Positions 29,017 to 38,280 are shown, numbered from the stretch's first letter. The stretch: DNA of 64,000 bases from Roseimicrobium gellanilyticum (GCF_003315205.1 NZ_QNRR01000010.1:184946-248945), one strand, 5' to 3'. Notes: generated by a model from the letters alone, not told the origin. Numbers and translations are program-made.

Positions 29017-29346
29017 ATGAAACACGTCATTCCCGTTCTTACCTTGCTGCTTCTGTTGTCGGGTGTTTTCCTGACGGAAGCTGCGAACCCTGATCAGCCT
29101 CACATGCGAGCAGCGCTGGAGCTGCTGCAGTCTGCCAAGAAATCCGACCAGCCTCTCCCCATGCTGACCTCCGCCCGGAAGCATCTCAAGAATGCCTCCA
29201 AGAACAAAGGCGGAGCCAGGGTGGAAGCGCTGGAACTGGTGAACGAAGCGATCGCCCAAGCGCAAGTGGGGGACAAGAAGAAGACCGAGCAGAAGATCAA
29301 TGCGGCCATCGCCAATATTCACTCGGGCATCGGAAACGCCAAATAA
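29017..29346 (+). CDS. Small exported helical protein, unknown function
   Basis: I start at the ATG at 29017 because it opens directly into a signal peptide (MKHVIPVLTLLLLLSGVFL, cleavage near TEAANP). The mature part of about 85 residues is Ala/Lys-rich and helical (AALELLQSAKKSD, ARKHLKNASKNKGGARVEALELVNEAIAQAQ), resembling small periplasmic helical-hairpin or TPR-like proteins. I do not recognise a family. It stands alone between a terminator and the hydrolase gene. Confidence 0.7.
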   Translation: MKHVIPVLTLLLLLSGVFLTEAANPDQPHMRAALELLQSAKKSDQPLPMLTSARKHLKNASKNKGGARVEALELVNEAIAQAQVGDKKKTEQKINAAIANIHSGIGNAK

Positions 29347-29417
29347 CCTGCGCGGCGTATTGCCCGCGTGCGCAATTCTGGTGACACCCTCGTCATTCCT
29401 GGAGTAGCCTCCATGGC

Positions 29418-31331
29418 ATGACGAACAAGCTTGTCGCGAGTGTGCGTTTGTTTCTGTGTGCAGCGATCGCGTCGTCGCTGCATGCGGCTCCGATTCACAC
29501 GGCAGCTTCGGCTGGAGACCTTTCCAAGATCGAACAAATTCTCACGGATGGCGCCGATGTGAATGCGCCACATGAAGTGAGCGGGCTGACGCCATGGCAG
29601 ATCGCGCGCATGCATGGTCGCGAAGAAGCGGCGGAACTACTGGCAAAGAAAGGCGCGGACACGAATCGCGAGTTTCCCAAGCCGGGCGAGATTGTGGATC
29701 GTGCCTTGAAGAACGCTGTTAAGGAAGACAGTCCCGGATTTGCGGTGCTCGTCGCGCGCGATGGCAAGGTCGTCTACGAGCGTGGCTTTGGGATGGAGGA
29801 TATCGAGGCGAAGAAATCCATCACCCCGGAGACCGCTTTCCGCATCGGCTCGGTCACAAAGCAATTCACAGCGGCGGCCATCCTTCTTTCCGAAGAGGAC
29901 GGCAAGCTCAAGGTCACGGACACCATCGATAAGTATTACCCGGGTTTTCCTCGTGGGGACAAGATCACGCTGCATCATCTGCTGACGCACACCTCGGGCA
30001 TCTACAACTTCACTGCGCTTCCCGGCTTCATGAAGCAGGCTACGGAGCCCGTAACCCCAGCACAGGTCATTGCCTCGTTCAGAGATGTGTCTCCCAACTT
30101 CGCTCCGGGCGCCTCCCACATGTATTGCAACTCGGGCTACTACCTGCTCGGTGACATTGTGGAGAAGGTGCAGGGACGTTCGTACGTGGCCCTGCTGAAG
30201 GATCGTGTGTTCGACAAGGAGGGGATGAAAACCACCGGCGCGCATCGTCCCGGGCTGGGGCTGGCTCATGAAGCGAAGGGATATGCGCCCAAGGAGGAGA
30301 AGGATAAGAATGCCGGTTGGAAGCTTGCTCTGAACTGGCACATGAGCCAGGCCGGTGGGGCGGGGGAGTTGTATTCCACTGTCGGCGATCTGTATCGCTG
30401 GAATGAGGCTGTGTTCAACGGTCGTGTATTGAGTGCCGAGTCCCAGAAGAAAGCGCTTACTCCGCTGAAGGAACAGGCGGATGCTCCCAAGAAGACCGAT
30501 GCCTTCGATGGGAACTATGCCTATGGCTGGGTGGTAGCGGAAGTGCGTGGATTGAAGAGCATCTGGCACAATGGAGGTTTGAATGGATTCACCAGCGAGT
30601 TGAGACGTTTTCCGGATCAGAAGGTTACCGTTGTGGTGTTCTCCAATTCAGCGTCACCCATCGGGGGATTCTCTGCGGCAGGTGTGGCGGAACTCGCTGC
30701 GAGGCAATTCCTCTGGCGTGAGATGAAGCCGCAGCCCTCCTTTCGTGAGCAGGAGCTCGCGGAAGGCACGAAGCTTGAGGACTACGTGGGCACATTTGAC
30801 TTTTCCGGCTTGGGCGTCATGCGCTTCCGCGTTGAGCGTGGCAGGTTGCAGGCCAAGCTCGCAGATCAGAAGTGGGGTGATGTGGGGCCTGCGGACAGGG
30901 ATGTATTCCGTGAACCCAGTGTGGATGCGAACTTTGCATTCAAGCGTGATGAGAAGGGGGCGGTGACGTCCGTCACCCTCAAGCAGCGCGGTACCGTGCT
31001 CTCAGGGAATCGCTTTGCGGAGCCGCAAGAAGGGGAGATGACGAGGGCGGCGTTGGATGAACTGACAGGGAAGTATCAGCTGGGCATCCAGACCTTTGAA
31101 GTGAAGCTCTCACCGCGTGGGTCCTACCTGCTCGCGAGGCTTGGAGAACAGCCGGATTTTGCGTATTATCCCGTGGCGGAAAAGAAGGACCGAGTTTTCT
31201 GCAAAGCGATCCGCGTGGAGCTGGAATTCAAGCGGGAGAAGGATGGGAAGATCCAGGGGCTGGTCCTGCATCAGGGCGGGATGATGATGCCGTTCGCGAG
31301 AGTGGAGCAGCAGGCGAGTCTGAAGAAGTAG
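29418..31331 (+). CDS. Exported serine hydrolase of the beta-lactamase fold with N-terminal ankyrin repeats
   Basis: After a signal peptide (about 1-24) the 637-residue protein has two ankyrin repeats (PIHTAASAGDLSKIEQILTDGADVN, shown in part, and TPWQIARMHGREEAAELLAKKGAD). A class C beta-lactamase/DD-peptidase-like domain follows: S145-VTK148 as the SxxK nucleophile motif, Y236-CN as the YxN motif, and HNGG as the third active-site element. The C-terminal 150 residues are a lipocalin-like beta domain seen in many esterase members. It is likely a periplasmic or outer-membrane-facing esterase/peptidase rather than a true beta-lactamase. Ankyrin repeats on a secreted hydrolase are uncommon and may mediate protein contacts. 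Confidence 0.85.
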   Translation: MTNKLVASVRLFLCAAIASSLHAAPIHTAASAGDLSKIEQILTDGADVNAPHEVSGLTPWQIARMHGREEAAELLAKKGADTNREFPKPGEIVDRALKNAVKEDSPGFAVLVARDGKVVYERGFGMEDIEAKKSITPETAFRIGSVTKQFTAAAILLSEEDGKLKVTDTIDKYYPGFPRGDKITLHHLLTHTSGIYNFTALPGFMKQATEPVTPAQVIASFRDVSPNFAPGASHMYCNSGYYLLGDIVEKVQGRSYVALLKDRVFDKEGMKTTGAHRPGLGLAHEAKGYAPKEEKDKNAGWKLALNWHMSQAGGAGELYSTVGDLYRWNEAVFNGRVLSAESQKKALTPLKEQADAPKKTDAFDGNYAYGWVVAEVRGLKSIWHNGGLNGFTSELRRFPDQKVTVVVFSNSASPIGGFSAAGVAELAARQFLWREMKPQPSFREQELAEGTKLEDYVGTFDFSGLGVMRFRVERGRLQAKLADQKWGDVGPADRDVFREPSVDANFAFKRDEKGAVTSVTLKQRGTVLSGNRFAEPQEGEMTRAALDELTGKYQLGIQTFEVKLSPRGSYLLARLGEQPDFAYYPVAEKKDRVFCKAIRVELEFKREKDGKIQGLVLHQGGMMMPFARVEQQASLKK

Positions 31332-31460
31332 GGGCTGTCGCCCCGTCTACGCTTCACAGCGGTGTCTTTGCACTCAGGAGTCTCGTGGGTTTTTGGGATC
31401 GTGGTGAGGGCGCAGCGTCCACTGCTCATGCTGCGACCTTGTTTGGCCTGATGGTTTGCT

Positions 31461-33107
31461 TTACAGCGACACGCCACGCTTCCACGGCAGGAAGTCATCC
31501 TGGCCCAAGGCCACGGCCTTCGGTGTGTATTCACCACTGGCGGTGGCGATGGTCAGCTCCAGCATTTCTTCCCCGGCTTGCTCTACCGTCTTCTTTCCGG
31601 TGATGATGGGGCCGGCGTCGTAGTCGATGACGTCGCCCATGCGGAGGGCGAGTTCGGTGTTGGTGGAGATCTTGAGGGTGGGGCAGATGGGATTGCCGGT
31701 GGGGGTTCCGAGGCCGGTGGAAAAGAGCATCACGGTGCAGCCGGCACCTGCGAGGGCGGTGGTGCTTTCCACATCGTTGCCAGGGGTGCAGACGAGGGCG
31801 AGGCCGGGCTTGGTGATGGGTTCGGGATAGTCGAGTACATCGGTCACGGGGGAGGTGCCGCCCTTCTTCGCGGCACCGGCGGACTTGATGGCATCTGTGA
31901 TCAAGCCATCGCGAATGTTGCCGGGCGAGGGATTCGCATCAAAGCCGCTGCCGCAGGCTTCGGCAGCACGCTGGTAGGCGCGCATGAGATGCACGAAGCG
32001 ATCAGCCAATGTCGCGGTGACGCAGCGATTGCTGAGTTCCTGCTCAATGCCGCAGAGTTCAGGGAACTCGGAGAGCGCGGCGGTGCCACCGAGTGCGACC
32101 AACAGGTCTGCGGTGTGGCCGATTGCGGGGTTCGCGGAGATGCCGGAGAAGCCATCGCTGCCGCCACACTCCACGCCCACGATGAGATCACTGATGGGAC
32201 ACGGTTCGCGACGTAAGTCATTCGCCTCTGCCATGCCGAGAAAGGTGGTCTTGATGGCGCGGCTCATCATGTCGCGCTCGGAGGCGCTCTTCTGCTGCTC
32301 GAAGATGTGCAGCGGTTTCGCGAAGTGTGGATGGTGATCCGCGAGTGCCTTCTCCAAGAGACTCACTTGCGCATGCTGACATCCGAGACTGAGCACCGTG
32401 GCGCCTGCGACATTCGGATGCGCGATGTATCCGGCAAGCAGGGCGCACAACGCTTCCGCATCCTGCCGTGTGCCGCCGCAGCCCAAGCCGTGTTCCAGGA
32501 ACTTCACGCCATCGACGTGCGGGAACAGAGGTTTGGATGTGGAGGTTTCGTCAATGCTTGCCGCCAAAGCTTCGAGTTCGGATTTCGAAACACCCTTTTG
32601 ATGCATCGCGGCGAGCTGTCGTGCGAATTGCTGGTACGGTCCGGTCTTCTTGTAGCCGAGTTCCGTCTGCAGCGCTTCGCGCATGAAGTTGAGATTGCGG
32701 TTCTCGCAGAATACGAGCGGGATCACCACCCAGTAGTTTGCTGAGCCCGCGCGTCCTGTGGGCCGCTTGTAGCCTGCAAACGTGCGTGACTTCCACCGCG
32801 AGACATCCGGCGTGCTCCAGGCGATCTCCTGCTGCTTGCCGCCGAAGGCATCTGAGTCGTGCTTGAGATTGTGGGTGTGCACGAGGGCTCCTGCGGCGAT
32901 GGCCTGTGTCGTGCGCCCGACGGTCACGCCGTACATGGTCACGCGATCCCCGGCAGCGAAATTGCGTGCGGCGAATTTCTGCTTCGCGCCAATGTCCCCG
33001 GGGAGGCTCCAAGCCTCGTGATCCAGTTGGTAGGTATGGCCCGCCTTGAGCGGTTGCAGCGCTACGATGAGATCATCGGCAGGGTGGATGCGGAGGATGG
33101 AGCGCAT
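31461..33107 (-). CDS. UxaA-family dehydratase (altronate/galactarate type)
   Basis: The 548-residue protein has the SAF domain at its N-terminus (about 1-95, ending in YGVTVGRTTQAIAAGALVHTHN). The large UxaA catalytic domain follows, with GCGGTRQDAEALCALLAGY, the iron-binding region around GVECGGSDGFSG, and TPGNDVESTTALAGAG. Altronate and galactarate dehydratases remove water from sugar acids using an iron centre. Here both domains sit in one protein, as in the standard enzyme, but the substrate (D-altronate, another hexonate or a hexarate) is not evident. No other uronate genes are adjacent. It diverges from feoA with 173 bases between. Confidence 0.88.
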   Translation of the reverse strand: MRSILRIHPADDLIVALQPLKAGHTYQLDHEAWSLPGDIGAKQKFAARNFAAGDRVTMYGVTVGRTTQAIAAGALVHTHNLKHDSDAFGGKQQEIAWSTPDVSRWKSRTFAGYKRPTGRAGSANYWVVIPLVFCENRNLNFMREALQTELGYKKTGPYQQFARQLAAMHQKGVSKSELEALAASIDETSTSKPLFPHVDGVKFLEHGLGCGGTRQDAEALCALLAGYIAHPNVAGATVLSLGCQHAQVSLLEKALADHHPHFAKPLHIFEQQKSASERDMMSRAIKTTFLGMAEANDLRREPCPISDLIVGVECGGSDGFSGISANPAIGHTADLLVALGGTAALSEFPELCGIEQELSNRCVTATLADRFVHLMRAYQRAAEACGSGFDANPSPGNIRDGLITDAIKSAGAAKKGGTSPVTDVLDYPEPITKPGLALVCTPGNDVESTTALAGAGCTVMLFSTGLGTPTGNPICPTLKISTNTELALRMGDVIDYDAGPIITGKKTVEQAGEEMLELTIATASGEYTPKAVALGQDDFLPWKRGVSL

Positions 33108-33280
33108 GAGCGTGGGTGAGAGGTGGGGATGATCATCCCTGAACGGCTGACAATCAAGTGGTGCTGCGTTGGGATGAGGGGTGGTTTCAGAGTCATTTGA
33201 CGGGAAGCCGAGAGAACGGAAAATCCCGAACGTTTACATTGCATCTGCGACCCATTCTCAATACCTTCGGACTCCGCATC

Positions 33281-33520
33281 ATGCCCACTGCCACCACCCT
33301 CTGCCAACTGCCTCCCGGCGCGTCCGCGGTCATTGAAGACATTCCCGTTGGGCATGATGAACATATCACGCGCTTGCGTGAGCTCGGGCTGGTGCCGGGT
33401 ACCAAAGTACGTCTTGTGCGTCGTGCGCCCCTTGGCGATCCCATCGAAATTTCGGTGCGTGGCTCCCGCCTTGCCATGCGCCGCAGCGAAGCCCAGCACA
33501 TCAAGATTCTTCCCCAGTAG
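33281..33520 (+). CDS. feoA: FeoA ferrous iron transport accessory protein
   Basis: I start at the ATG at 33281 (MPTATTLCQLPPGASA); the open frame extends upstream but only here does it match the family. The 79-residue protein is an SH3-like FeoA domain with the signature LRELGLVPGTKVRLVRRAPLGDPIEISVRG (partial landmarks) and ends in LAMRRSEAQHIKI. It lies eight bases before feoB and should modulate FeoB activity at the inner membrane. The upstream sequence contains an ATTCTCAAT half-site that could belong to a Fur box, but a full box is not visible. Confidence 0.92.
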   Translation: MPTATTLCQLPPGASAVIEDIPVGHDEHITRLRELGLVPGTKVRLVRRAPLGDPIEISVRGSRLAMRRSEAQHIKILPQ

Positions 33521-33528
33521 TCCATTTC

Positions 33529-35646
33529 ATGTCTGGAGCTGTAGCTGACGTCATGCCGGAGCAGCCGGCGGGAGTCTCGACCCGTGAGACCCTCTTTGCC
33601 ATTGTAGGCAATCCGAACTGCGGAAAGAGCACCATCTTCAATGCGTTGACGGGCCTGAAGCAAAAGGTCGCGAACTATCCTGGCGTGACCGTGGAGAAGC
33701 GTGAGGGCTCCTGCATGTCCCTGCACGGGAAGCGGATGCGGCTCATCGACCTTCCCGGTGCCTACAGCCTGAACGCACGCTCGCCCGATGAGGCCGTGGT
33801 GCGTGATGTGCTCTTTGGCCGCCGTCGCGATACGCCCCGGCCTGACGCGGTGGTCATCGTGGCAGATGCGGCGAACCTGGAGCGCAATCTCTATCTGACC
33901 ACTCAGGTGCTGGAACTGGGGCTGCCTGCCCTCGTGGTGCTGAACATGATGGACGTGGCCGAGGCCAAGCAGTGGCGCATTGACCTCGCCCAGCTCAGCC
34001 AGAAGCTCGGTGTGCCCATCATTCCCATGCAGGCGAGCGTTGGGAAGGGGCTCGTGGAATTGAAAGCCGCCATGAGCCGCAAGCTTGAGGCTCCGCCGAA
34101 GCACGAGCCCCCCATGCCTGCGGACATCACCCGTGCGCTGAATGAGGTGCGCGGTGATCTGGTGAATGCCGGTGCCGTGCACAATGAAGCCTCGCTGCTG
34201 GAGCCGCTTTATCTCATCTCCGATCATGATCCGGAACACTACGGCATCAAGGACGAGCACGTGAACCGCATTGCCGCTGCTCATGATACGTTGGAGAAAA
34301 AGTTTCCCGGGTGGGAGGACACGCTGGCGGGTGCGAGGTACGAGGCGATTGAGAAGATGTTGGATGGCGTCCTGCGCCGCCCTGAGCGTGAGGAGAGCAC
34401 CTTCACGGACAAGCTCGACCGCTTCCTGCTGCATCCTGTTTGGGGTGTGGTGACACTCATTGGTTTGATGGCAGTGCTGTTCTACACCGTGTTCAGCGTG
34501 GCCGAGGGGCCCATGGGCTGGATTGAGGATGCATTTGGCGCCATTGGCTCCTGGGTGGAAGGCGCCATGCCGGAGGGCGATCTGCGTGACCTCATCGTGA
34601 ATGGGGTCGTTGCGGGTGTAGGCGGTGTGGTGGTGTTCCTGCCGCAGATTCTCATCCTCTTCTTCTTCATCGGCCTCATGGAGGACTCGGGCTACATGTC
34701 GCGCGTGGCCTTCATCATGGACCGCATCATGGGGAAGGTGGGGTTGAACGGAAAATCCTTCGTGCCCTTCCTGAGCGCCTACGCGTGCGCGGTGCCTGGC
34801 ATCATGGCGACGCGTACGATTGCGAGCTTGAAGGATCGCATCGTCACCATCCTGGTCACCCCCTTGGCGAGCTGCTCGGCACGTCTGCCGGTGTATGCGC
34901 TCATGATCGCAGCCATGCTGCCCTCGGGTGAAGTTCCCGCTTGGACGAAGGCCATGATCCTGCTTGCCATGTATCTCCTCGGTACGGTGGGCGCATTCTT
35001 CTTCGCGTGGATCTTCAATCGCACGCTCATGAAGGGACAAAGCAGTCTCATGGTGCTGGAGATGCCCAGCTACAAGCGTCCTTCCATCCGGCAACTGCTC
35101 CTCTTCATGCTCGAGCGTGGCCGCATTTTCCTGCGCCGCGCCGGCACCGTGATTCTCGGTCTTTCCATCCTTCTCTGGGCGGCCATGACCTACCCCAAGA
35201 CTCCGGATGCGGACAAGTCCGTGAATCTTGCGAACAGCATTGCGGGCCAGGCTGGCCATCTTGTGGAGCCCCTGATCAAGCCACTGGGCTTTGATTGGAA
35301 GATTGGCATCGGTCTCATTGCCAGCTTCGCGGCGCGTGAAGTCTTCAACAGCACCATGGGAATCGTGTATGCCGTGCAGGAGGAGGACGATGAAGAGAGC
35401 GTCCATCTCCGCGAGCACATGGCCGCCGAAAAGTGGCCGGATGGATCCCCGGTGTTCACGCCGCTGGTGTGTGTGAGCATCATGGTCTTCTTCGTCTTTG
35501 CCATGCAGTGCCTGAGCACCGTGGCCGTGGTGAAGCGCGAGACGAACGGCTGGAAGTGGCCGCTCTTCCAGATTGGCTACATGACGGCCGCAGCCTGGCT
35601 GGCCAGTTTCATCGTCTACCAAGGAGGATGCCTGCTGGGCTTCTGA
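33529..35646 (+). CDS. feoB: FeoB ferrous iron transporter
   Basis: The 705-residue inner-membrane protein has an N-terminal G domain (G1 GNPNCGKSTIFNALTG near residue 28, G3 DLPGAYSL, G4 NMMD), the guanine dissociation inhibitor spacer, and a membrane domain with two Gate motifs. The first Gate region includes KSFVPFLSAYACAVPGIMATR, and the second lies near SFAAREVFNSTMG. It drives uptake of Fe(II) using nucleotide hydrolysis. It follows feoA at eight bases and is followed four bases after its stop by a small Cys-rich membrane protein, giving a feoA-feoB-small protein operon. Confidence 0.95.
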   Translation: MSGAVADVMPEQPAGVSTRETLFAIVGNPNCGKSTIFNALTGLKQKVANYPGVTVEKREGSCMSLHGKRMRLIDLPGAYSLNARSPDEAVVRDVLFGRRRDTPRPDAVVIVADAANLERNLYLTTQVLELGLPALVVLNMMDVAEAKQWRIDLAQLSQKLGVPIIPMQASVGKGLVELKAAMSRKLEAPPKHEPPMPADITRALNEVRGDLVNAGAVHNEASLLEPLYLISDHDPEHYGIKDEHVNRIAAAHDTLEKKFPGWEDTLAGARYEAIEKMLDGVLRRPEREESTFTDKLDRFLLHPVWGVVTLIGLMAVLFYTVFSVAEGPMGWIEDAFGAIGSWVEGAMPEGDLRDLIVNGVVAGVGGVVVFLPQILILFFFIGLMEDSGYMSRVAFIMDRIMGKVGLNGKSFVPFLSAYACAVPGIMATRTIASLKDRIVTILVTPLASCSARLPVYALMIAAMLPSGEVPAWTKAMILLAMYLLGTVGAFFFAWIFNRTLMKGQSSLMVLEMPSYKRPSIRQLLLFMLERGRIFLRRAGTVILGLSILLWAAMTYPKTPDADKSVNLANSIAGQAGHLVEPLIKPLGFDWKIGIGLIASFAAREVFNSTMGIVYAVQEEDDEESVHLREHMAAEKWPDGSPVFTPLVCVSIMVFFVFAMQCLSTVAVVKRETNGWKWPLFQIGYMTAAAWLASFIVYQGGCLLGF

Positions 35647-35650
35647 CCTC

Positions 35651-35821
35651 ATGAACGCATCGAACGACTGGCAATCCTGGGCCGCACTCCTCGTGGTGAT
35701 CGGCACGGTGATCGTCTTCGTGAAGCGCACGTTCTGGAAGAAGAAAAGGGCAGGAGGATGCGCCTCCTGCGGCAGTGGCCCTTCCAAGCCCGTCACGAGT
35801 TCCCGAATTTCGCCACGATGA
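35651..35821 (+). CDS. Small FeoB-associated Cys-rich membrane protein
   Basis: This 56-residue frame starts four bases after the feoB stop. It encodes one membrane segment (WAALLVVIGTVIVFVKRTF), a basic stretch (WKKKRAGG) and a CASCGSG Cys pair, then a short Ser/Pro tail. This is the layout of the FeoB-associated Cys-rich proteins found downstream of feoB in several phyla, which may act like FeoC. It faces the unknown gene ending at 35839. Its size and position, not a conserved motif, carry the assignment. Confidence 0.75.
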   Translation: MNASNDWQSWAALLVVIGTVIVFVKRTFWKKKRAGGCASCGSGPSKPVTSSRISPR

Positions 35822-35838
35822 GTTCATCCTGGTGACCT

Positions 35839-37251
35839 TCAGGGTTTGGTCTGTGGCGGGAATTCCAGCTCGACCATCTCCGGCACCACCTCCGTGAGGC
35901 CTATCTCAAACCATTCGGTGTTGGTTGGAAGATTGGTGTCGAAGGTGACGCGGTTCGAGGTGAGGCCTTCGTCATCTACTTCCCACGCCCGATATTCGGC
36001 TCCTGTTCCGGGATGTGTCGTGTTCCCCTGGGAATCCCGGAGGTGCCACGAGGTGCATTCATGCCGTGGGGTGATCCGCAAGTCCGCGAGCCTGAAAGAG
36101 ACCACGCCCTCGGACCGATTCTGCACGGAAAAGAGCGTGGCCTCAGCATTCCCGCTGCGCGCAGTCATGTTCTGAGCCTGTCCAAGCCCCGGCTTGGGCA
36201 CCACCACCTGTTTGAATTCAAACGATGTGCGCGGCGGGCGACTGTGACTGAAGCGAGGAGACAGCCAGAAGCGCACTCGCAAGGGGTATCTCGATGGCCA
36301 CCCGGCGGTGCGGCACACGATTTCCTGCGCCTGCTCGGCGGGGATCCGCTTTACTTTCACGAGCGGCATCACATCCCAACCACCGGCGGCGTTGCAGATC
36401 GTGGTATTCCAGACCTGCACGCCATCATCCGCGTCATGCCATGGATCGCAGCGAAGCCGGAAGGTGACTTCCTGAAGGAGTTCTGTGCGTGGAGCGTCGA
36501 GACGAAAGTGTTCTGCGGTGATTCGTTGCGTGCCCACCAAGCCCTTGGAAGAGGCGTGCGAGGACAGGACTGACCGATGTCTGTAAAAGGGATTCTCGAT
36601 GGTGAACTCAGAAATGGGAGTGCCATAAGGTCCCTTGGGTTTGATTCCTCTGAATTCGAAGCGGAGGGTCAGGCTTTTACTGTCCGAAGGATACTCACCC
36701 TGCAGCAACCGAACGGGCAGTGGTGCTTTGGGCGACTTTGATGATGGCGTGGAGCTGAATACAGGGACATTCTGCCCGGAGTCATCTTTGACGGTGATGC
36801 TCCACTCCGCGAAGTCCATGGGCTGGCTCGCAGCGAGTGCGATCACCTGAGGCTTCATGGAGCCATAGGTCTCTCGTTTTGGCCGCGGGAATGCCTTGAT
36901 TTTTGATGATGCCCAAGAAGGCAGGCGTGCATGAAGCGAATTCCAGAGATCCTTGCACTTCTGTTCGATACTCTCGTCTTTGACGGTGACGTCATAGCTG
37001 ACCGTCATCTTGGGGCGGTGCTCCTTCCATGTGGTGGGTGTTCCCGTGAACCCGCCCAGAATCTTGATTTCCGTATGATGGGGAAGCGTAATGATGCTGG
37101 CGCGCATGGCAGAGTTGGCCATCAGCCAGAACAAAACGCAGGTTCCTCCCATGAACACCAATGCGATGAGCCACCGTCCCCAGCGCCTTGACCCTGGCGA
37201 TGAGGAAGCGTGCCCCGCCTCTTGAGGGCGAACGGCTGTCTGGCTCTGCAT
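35839..37251 (-). CDS. Single-pass membrane protein with large extracytoplasmic region, unknown function
   Basis: This 470-residue protein has one N-terminal membrane segment (WLIALVFMGGTCVLFWLMA, about residues 27-45). The rest is a periplasmic region rich in beta strands, with repeated phrases such as KMTVSYDVTVKD, SLTLRFEFRGI and RVTFDTNLPTNTEWFEIGLTEV. No enzymatic motif is visible; several Ig-like or beta-sandwich domains are plausible. It converges with the feo operon (17 bases between stops) and lies beyond the terminator of the lipoprotein gene, so it appears to be a separate unit. Confidence 0.75.
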   Translation of the reverse strand: MQSQTAVRPQEAGHASSSPGSRRWGRWLIALVFMGGTCVLFWLMANSAMRASIITLPHHTEIKILGGFTGTPTTWKEHRPKMTVSYDVTVKDESIEQKCKDLWNSLHARLPSWASSKIKAFPRPKRETYGSMKPQVIALAASQPMDFAEWSITVKDDSGQNVPVFSSTPSSKSPKAPLPVRLLQGEYPSDSKSLTLRFEFRGIKPKGPYGTPISEFTIENPFYRHRSVLSSHASSKGLVGTQRITAEHFRLDAPRTELLQEVTFRLRCDPWHDADDGVQVWNTTICNAAGGWDVMPLVKVKRIPAEQAQEIVCRTAGWPSRYPLRVRFWLSPRFSHSRPPRTSFEFKQVVVPKPGLGQAQNMTARSGNAEATLFSVQNRSEGVVSFRLADLRITPRHECTSWHLRDSQGNTTHPGTGAEYRAWEVDDEGLTSNRVTFDTNLPTNTEWFEIGLTEVVPEMVELEFPPQTKP

Positions 37252-37290
37252 GGCAGGAGGCTAACAAACCAGGGTGGGTATCCTCAAGAC

Positions 37291-37334
37291 AAAAGAAAAA
37301 CCCACGGCTCGTTCCCGGGTGGAGAAGCCGTGGG
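37291..37334 (-). terminator. Rho-independent terminator of the lipoprotein gene
   Basis: On the minus strand CCCACGGCT pairs with AGCCGTGGG (plus-strand arms 37301-37309 and 37326-37334), followed by TTTTTCTTTT. It lies 33 bases beyond the stop of the gene at 37368-38216. Confidence 0.85.
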
Positions 37335-37367
37335 CTGGGGGGACTGCTGAGATTCTCGAGTGATCAG

Positions 37368-38216
37368 TCAGCTGCCAGGAAAGGCCCGCGCGTCGTCACG
37401 AGTCATGCCTTCCTTGATGCGGGCCATCTTCGCCGCGGCTTCGTCTTCCACGTACACGGCGACGCCGATGACACCGACATTGCGTGCGCCCCTTTCGCCA
37501 CCGGTCTTCGCCGCTTGAGAGTTGCGCACGGAGCCGAACTCAAAGCGGCGCATCTTGCCGTTGTATTTCATGCCATCAATGCGGATCTGGCTCTTCGAGG
37601 GAATGACGTAGCCGCGACGACTTGCAGATGCGGGAGTGCCACTCAGGGTATCCAGGCCATCCACGGACACGACTACTTCCACCTTCTCCTTGCCTGGGTT
37701 CTCCAAGATGATGGAGTAGCTTGAGCCTGCCTGACCGATCACGAAGATTTTCCCGTTGGATTCGTACCACGGGAGCTTGCCGCCATACCACCCCGTATCC
37801 AGAGAAGCCTTCACCCTGCCGCCAGCCAGCTTGAAGCTGCCGGTGTGCTTGGAGGAGTCTCCCAGGAAGTCCGCCATGGCCTTGGCACCGTCTTCGTCGT
37901 TGTAGTGGAAGGAGCCCACAGCATCCGGCGTGGACTGGTTGCGTCGATAGAACATGGTGGATACTGAGTTGTCCGTGTACTCGTTGCCCAGGGTGGTGCC
38001 AAGACCGGGGCGGCTTTCCAAAGCTTTGGACCTCTGGGAGGCGGCGGTGGGCGGCGAGCCCGGCGGGCGAAGGCCCCGGCCGACACCCCCGGAGTCCGCG
38101 TACGTGAGAGAACCATCGGAGGAGGCGCAGGCGCCGAGGAGGAATGAGAGACCGGCTGTCACGAGCGCGGCGCAAAGGACATGAAGACGGCGTATGGAAT
38201 CGGGTTCGGCTTTCAT
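37368..38216 (-). CDS. Lipoprotein of unknown function, divergent from the second BlaI gene
   Basis: I start at the ATG at 38216 because it opens a lipoprotein signal (LHVLCAALVTAGLSFLLGAC, lipobox LGAC near residue 34). The 282-residue protein has no catalytic motif I know. It contains GSFHYNDEDGAKAMADFLGD, an Ile/Val-rich beta stretch (KIFVIGQAGSSYSIILEN, VEVVVSVDGL) and a C-terminal VGVIGVAVYVEDEAA. It should be anchored in a membrane facing the periplasm or cell surface. An operator-like palindrome overlaps its start codon and two more lie further upstream, next to the divergent BlaI gene, so it is probably repressed by that BlaI. Confidence 0.8.
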   Translation of the reverse strand: MKAEPDSIRRLHVLCAALVTAGLSFLLGACASSDGSLTYADSGGVGRGLRPPGSPPTAASQRSKALESRPGLGTTLGNEYTDNSVSTMFYRRNQSTPDAVGSFHYNDEDGAKAMADFLGDSSKHTGSFKLAGGRVKASLDTGWYGGKLPWYESNGKIFVIGQAGSSYSIILENPGKEKVEVVVSVDGLDTLSGTPASASRRGYVIPSKSQIRIDGMKYNGKMRRFEFGSVRNSQAAKTGGERGARNVGVIGVAVYVEDEAAAKMARIKEGMTRDDARAFPGS

Positions 38217-38236
38217 GTGCAGATTTTTCTGCATTA
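38215..38236. promoter_or_regulatory. Operator-like palindrome overlapping the lipoprotein start codon
   Basis: TGCAGA (38218-38223) and TCTGCA (38228-38233) form inverted arms around a TTTT centre, with GTGCAGA at the left. It is the weakest copy of the GTGCAGAA-N2-TTCTGCAC motif in this intergenic region. Confidence 0.55.
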
Positions 38237-38258
38237 ACGCCGGGATCGTCAAACGAAA

Positions 38259-38280
38259 AAGTGCAGAATTTTCTGCACTT
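38259..38280. promoter_or_regulatory. Central operator of the divergent lipoprotein / BlaI-M56 region
   Basis: AAGTGCAGAA and TTCTGCACTT are perfect 10-base inverted arms separated by TT. The 22-base site lies 42 bases from the lipoprotein start and 60 bases from the BlaI start, so it can control both genes. The core is not the classical TACA/TGTA of BlaI. Confidence 0.75.

Noticed and set aside
33220..33280. Possible Fur box before feoA
   Set aside because: Only one ATTCTCAAT-like half-site is visible; the other half does not match, so I did not list it as a feature.
33193..35796. 867-codon open frame on the minus strand opposite feoAB
   Set aside because: It is low-complexity His/Arg/Gln-rich text antisense to feoB, whose own protein is fully recognisable; a by-product of high GC and codon bias.
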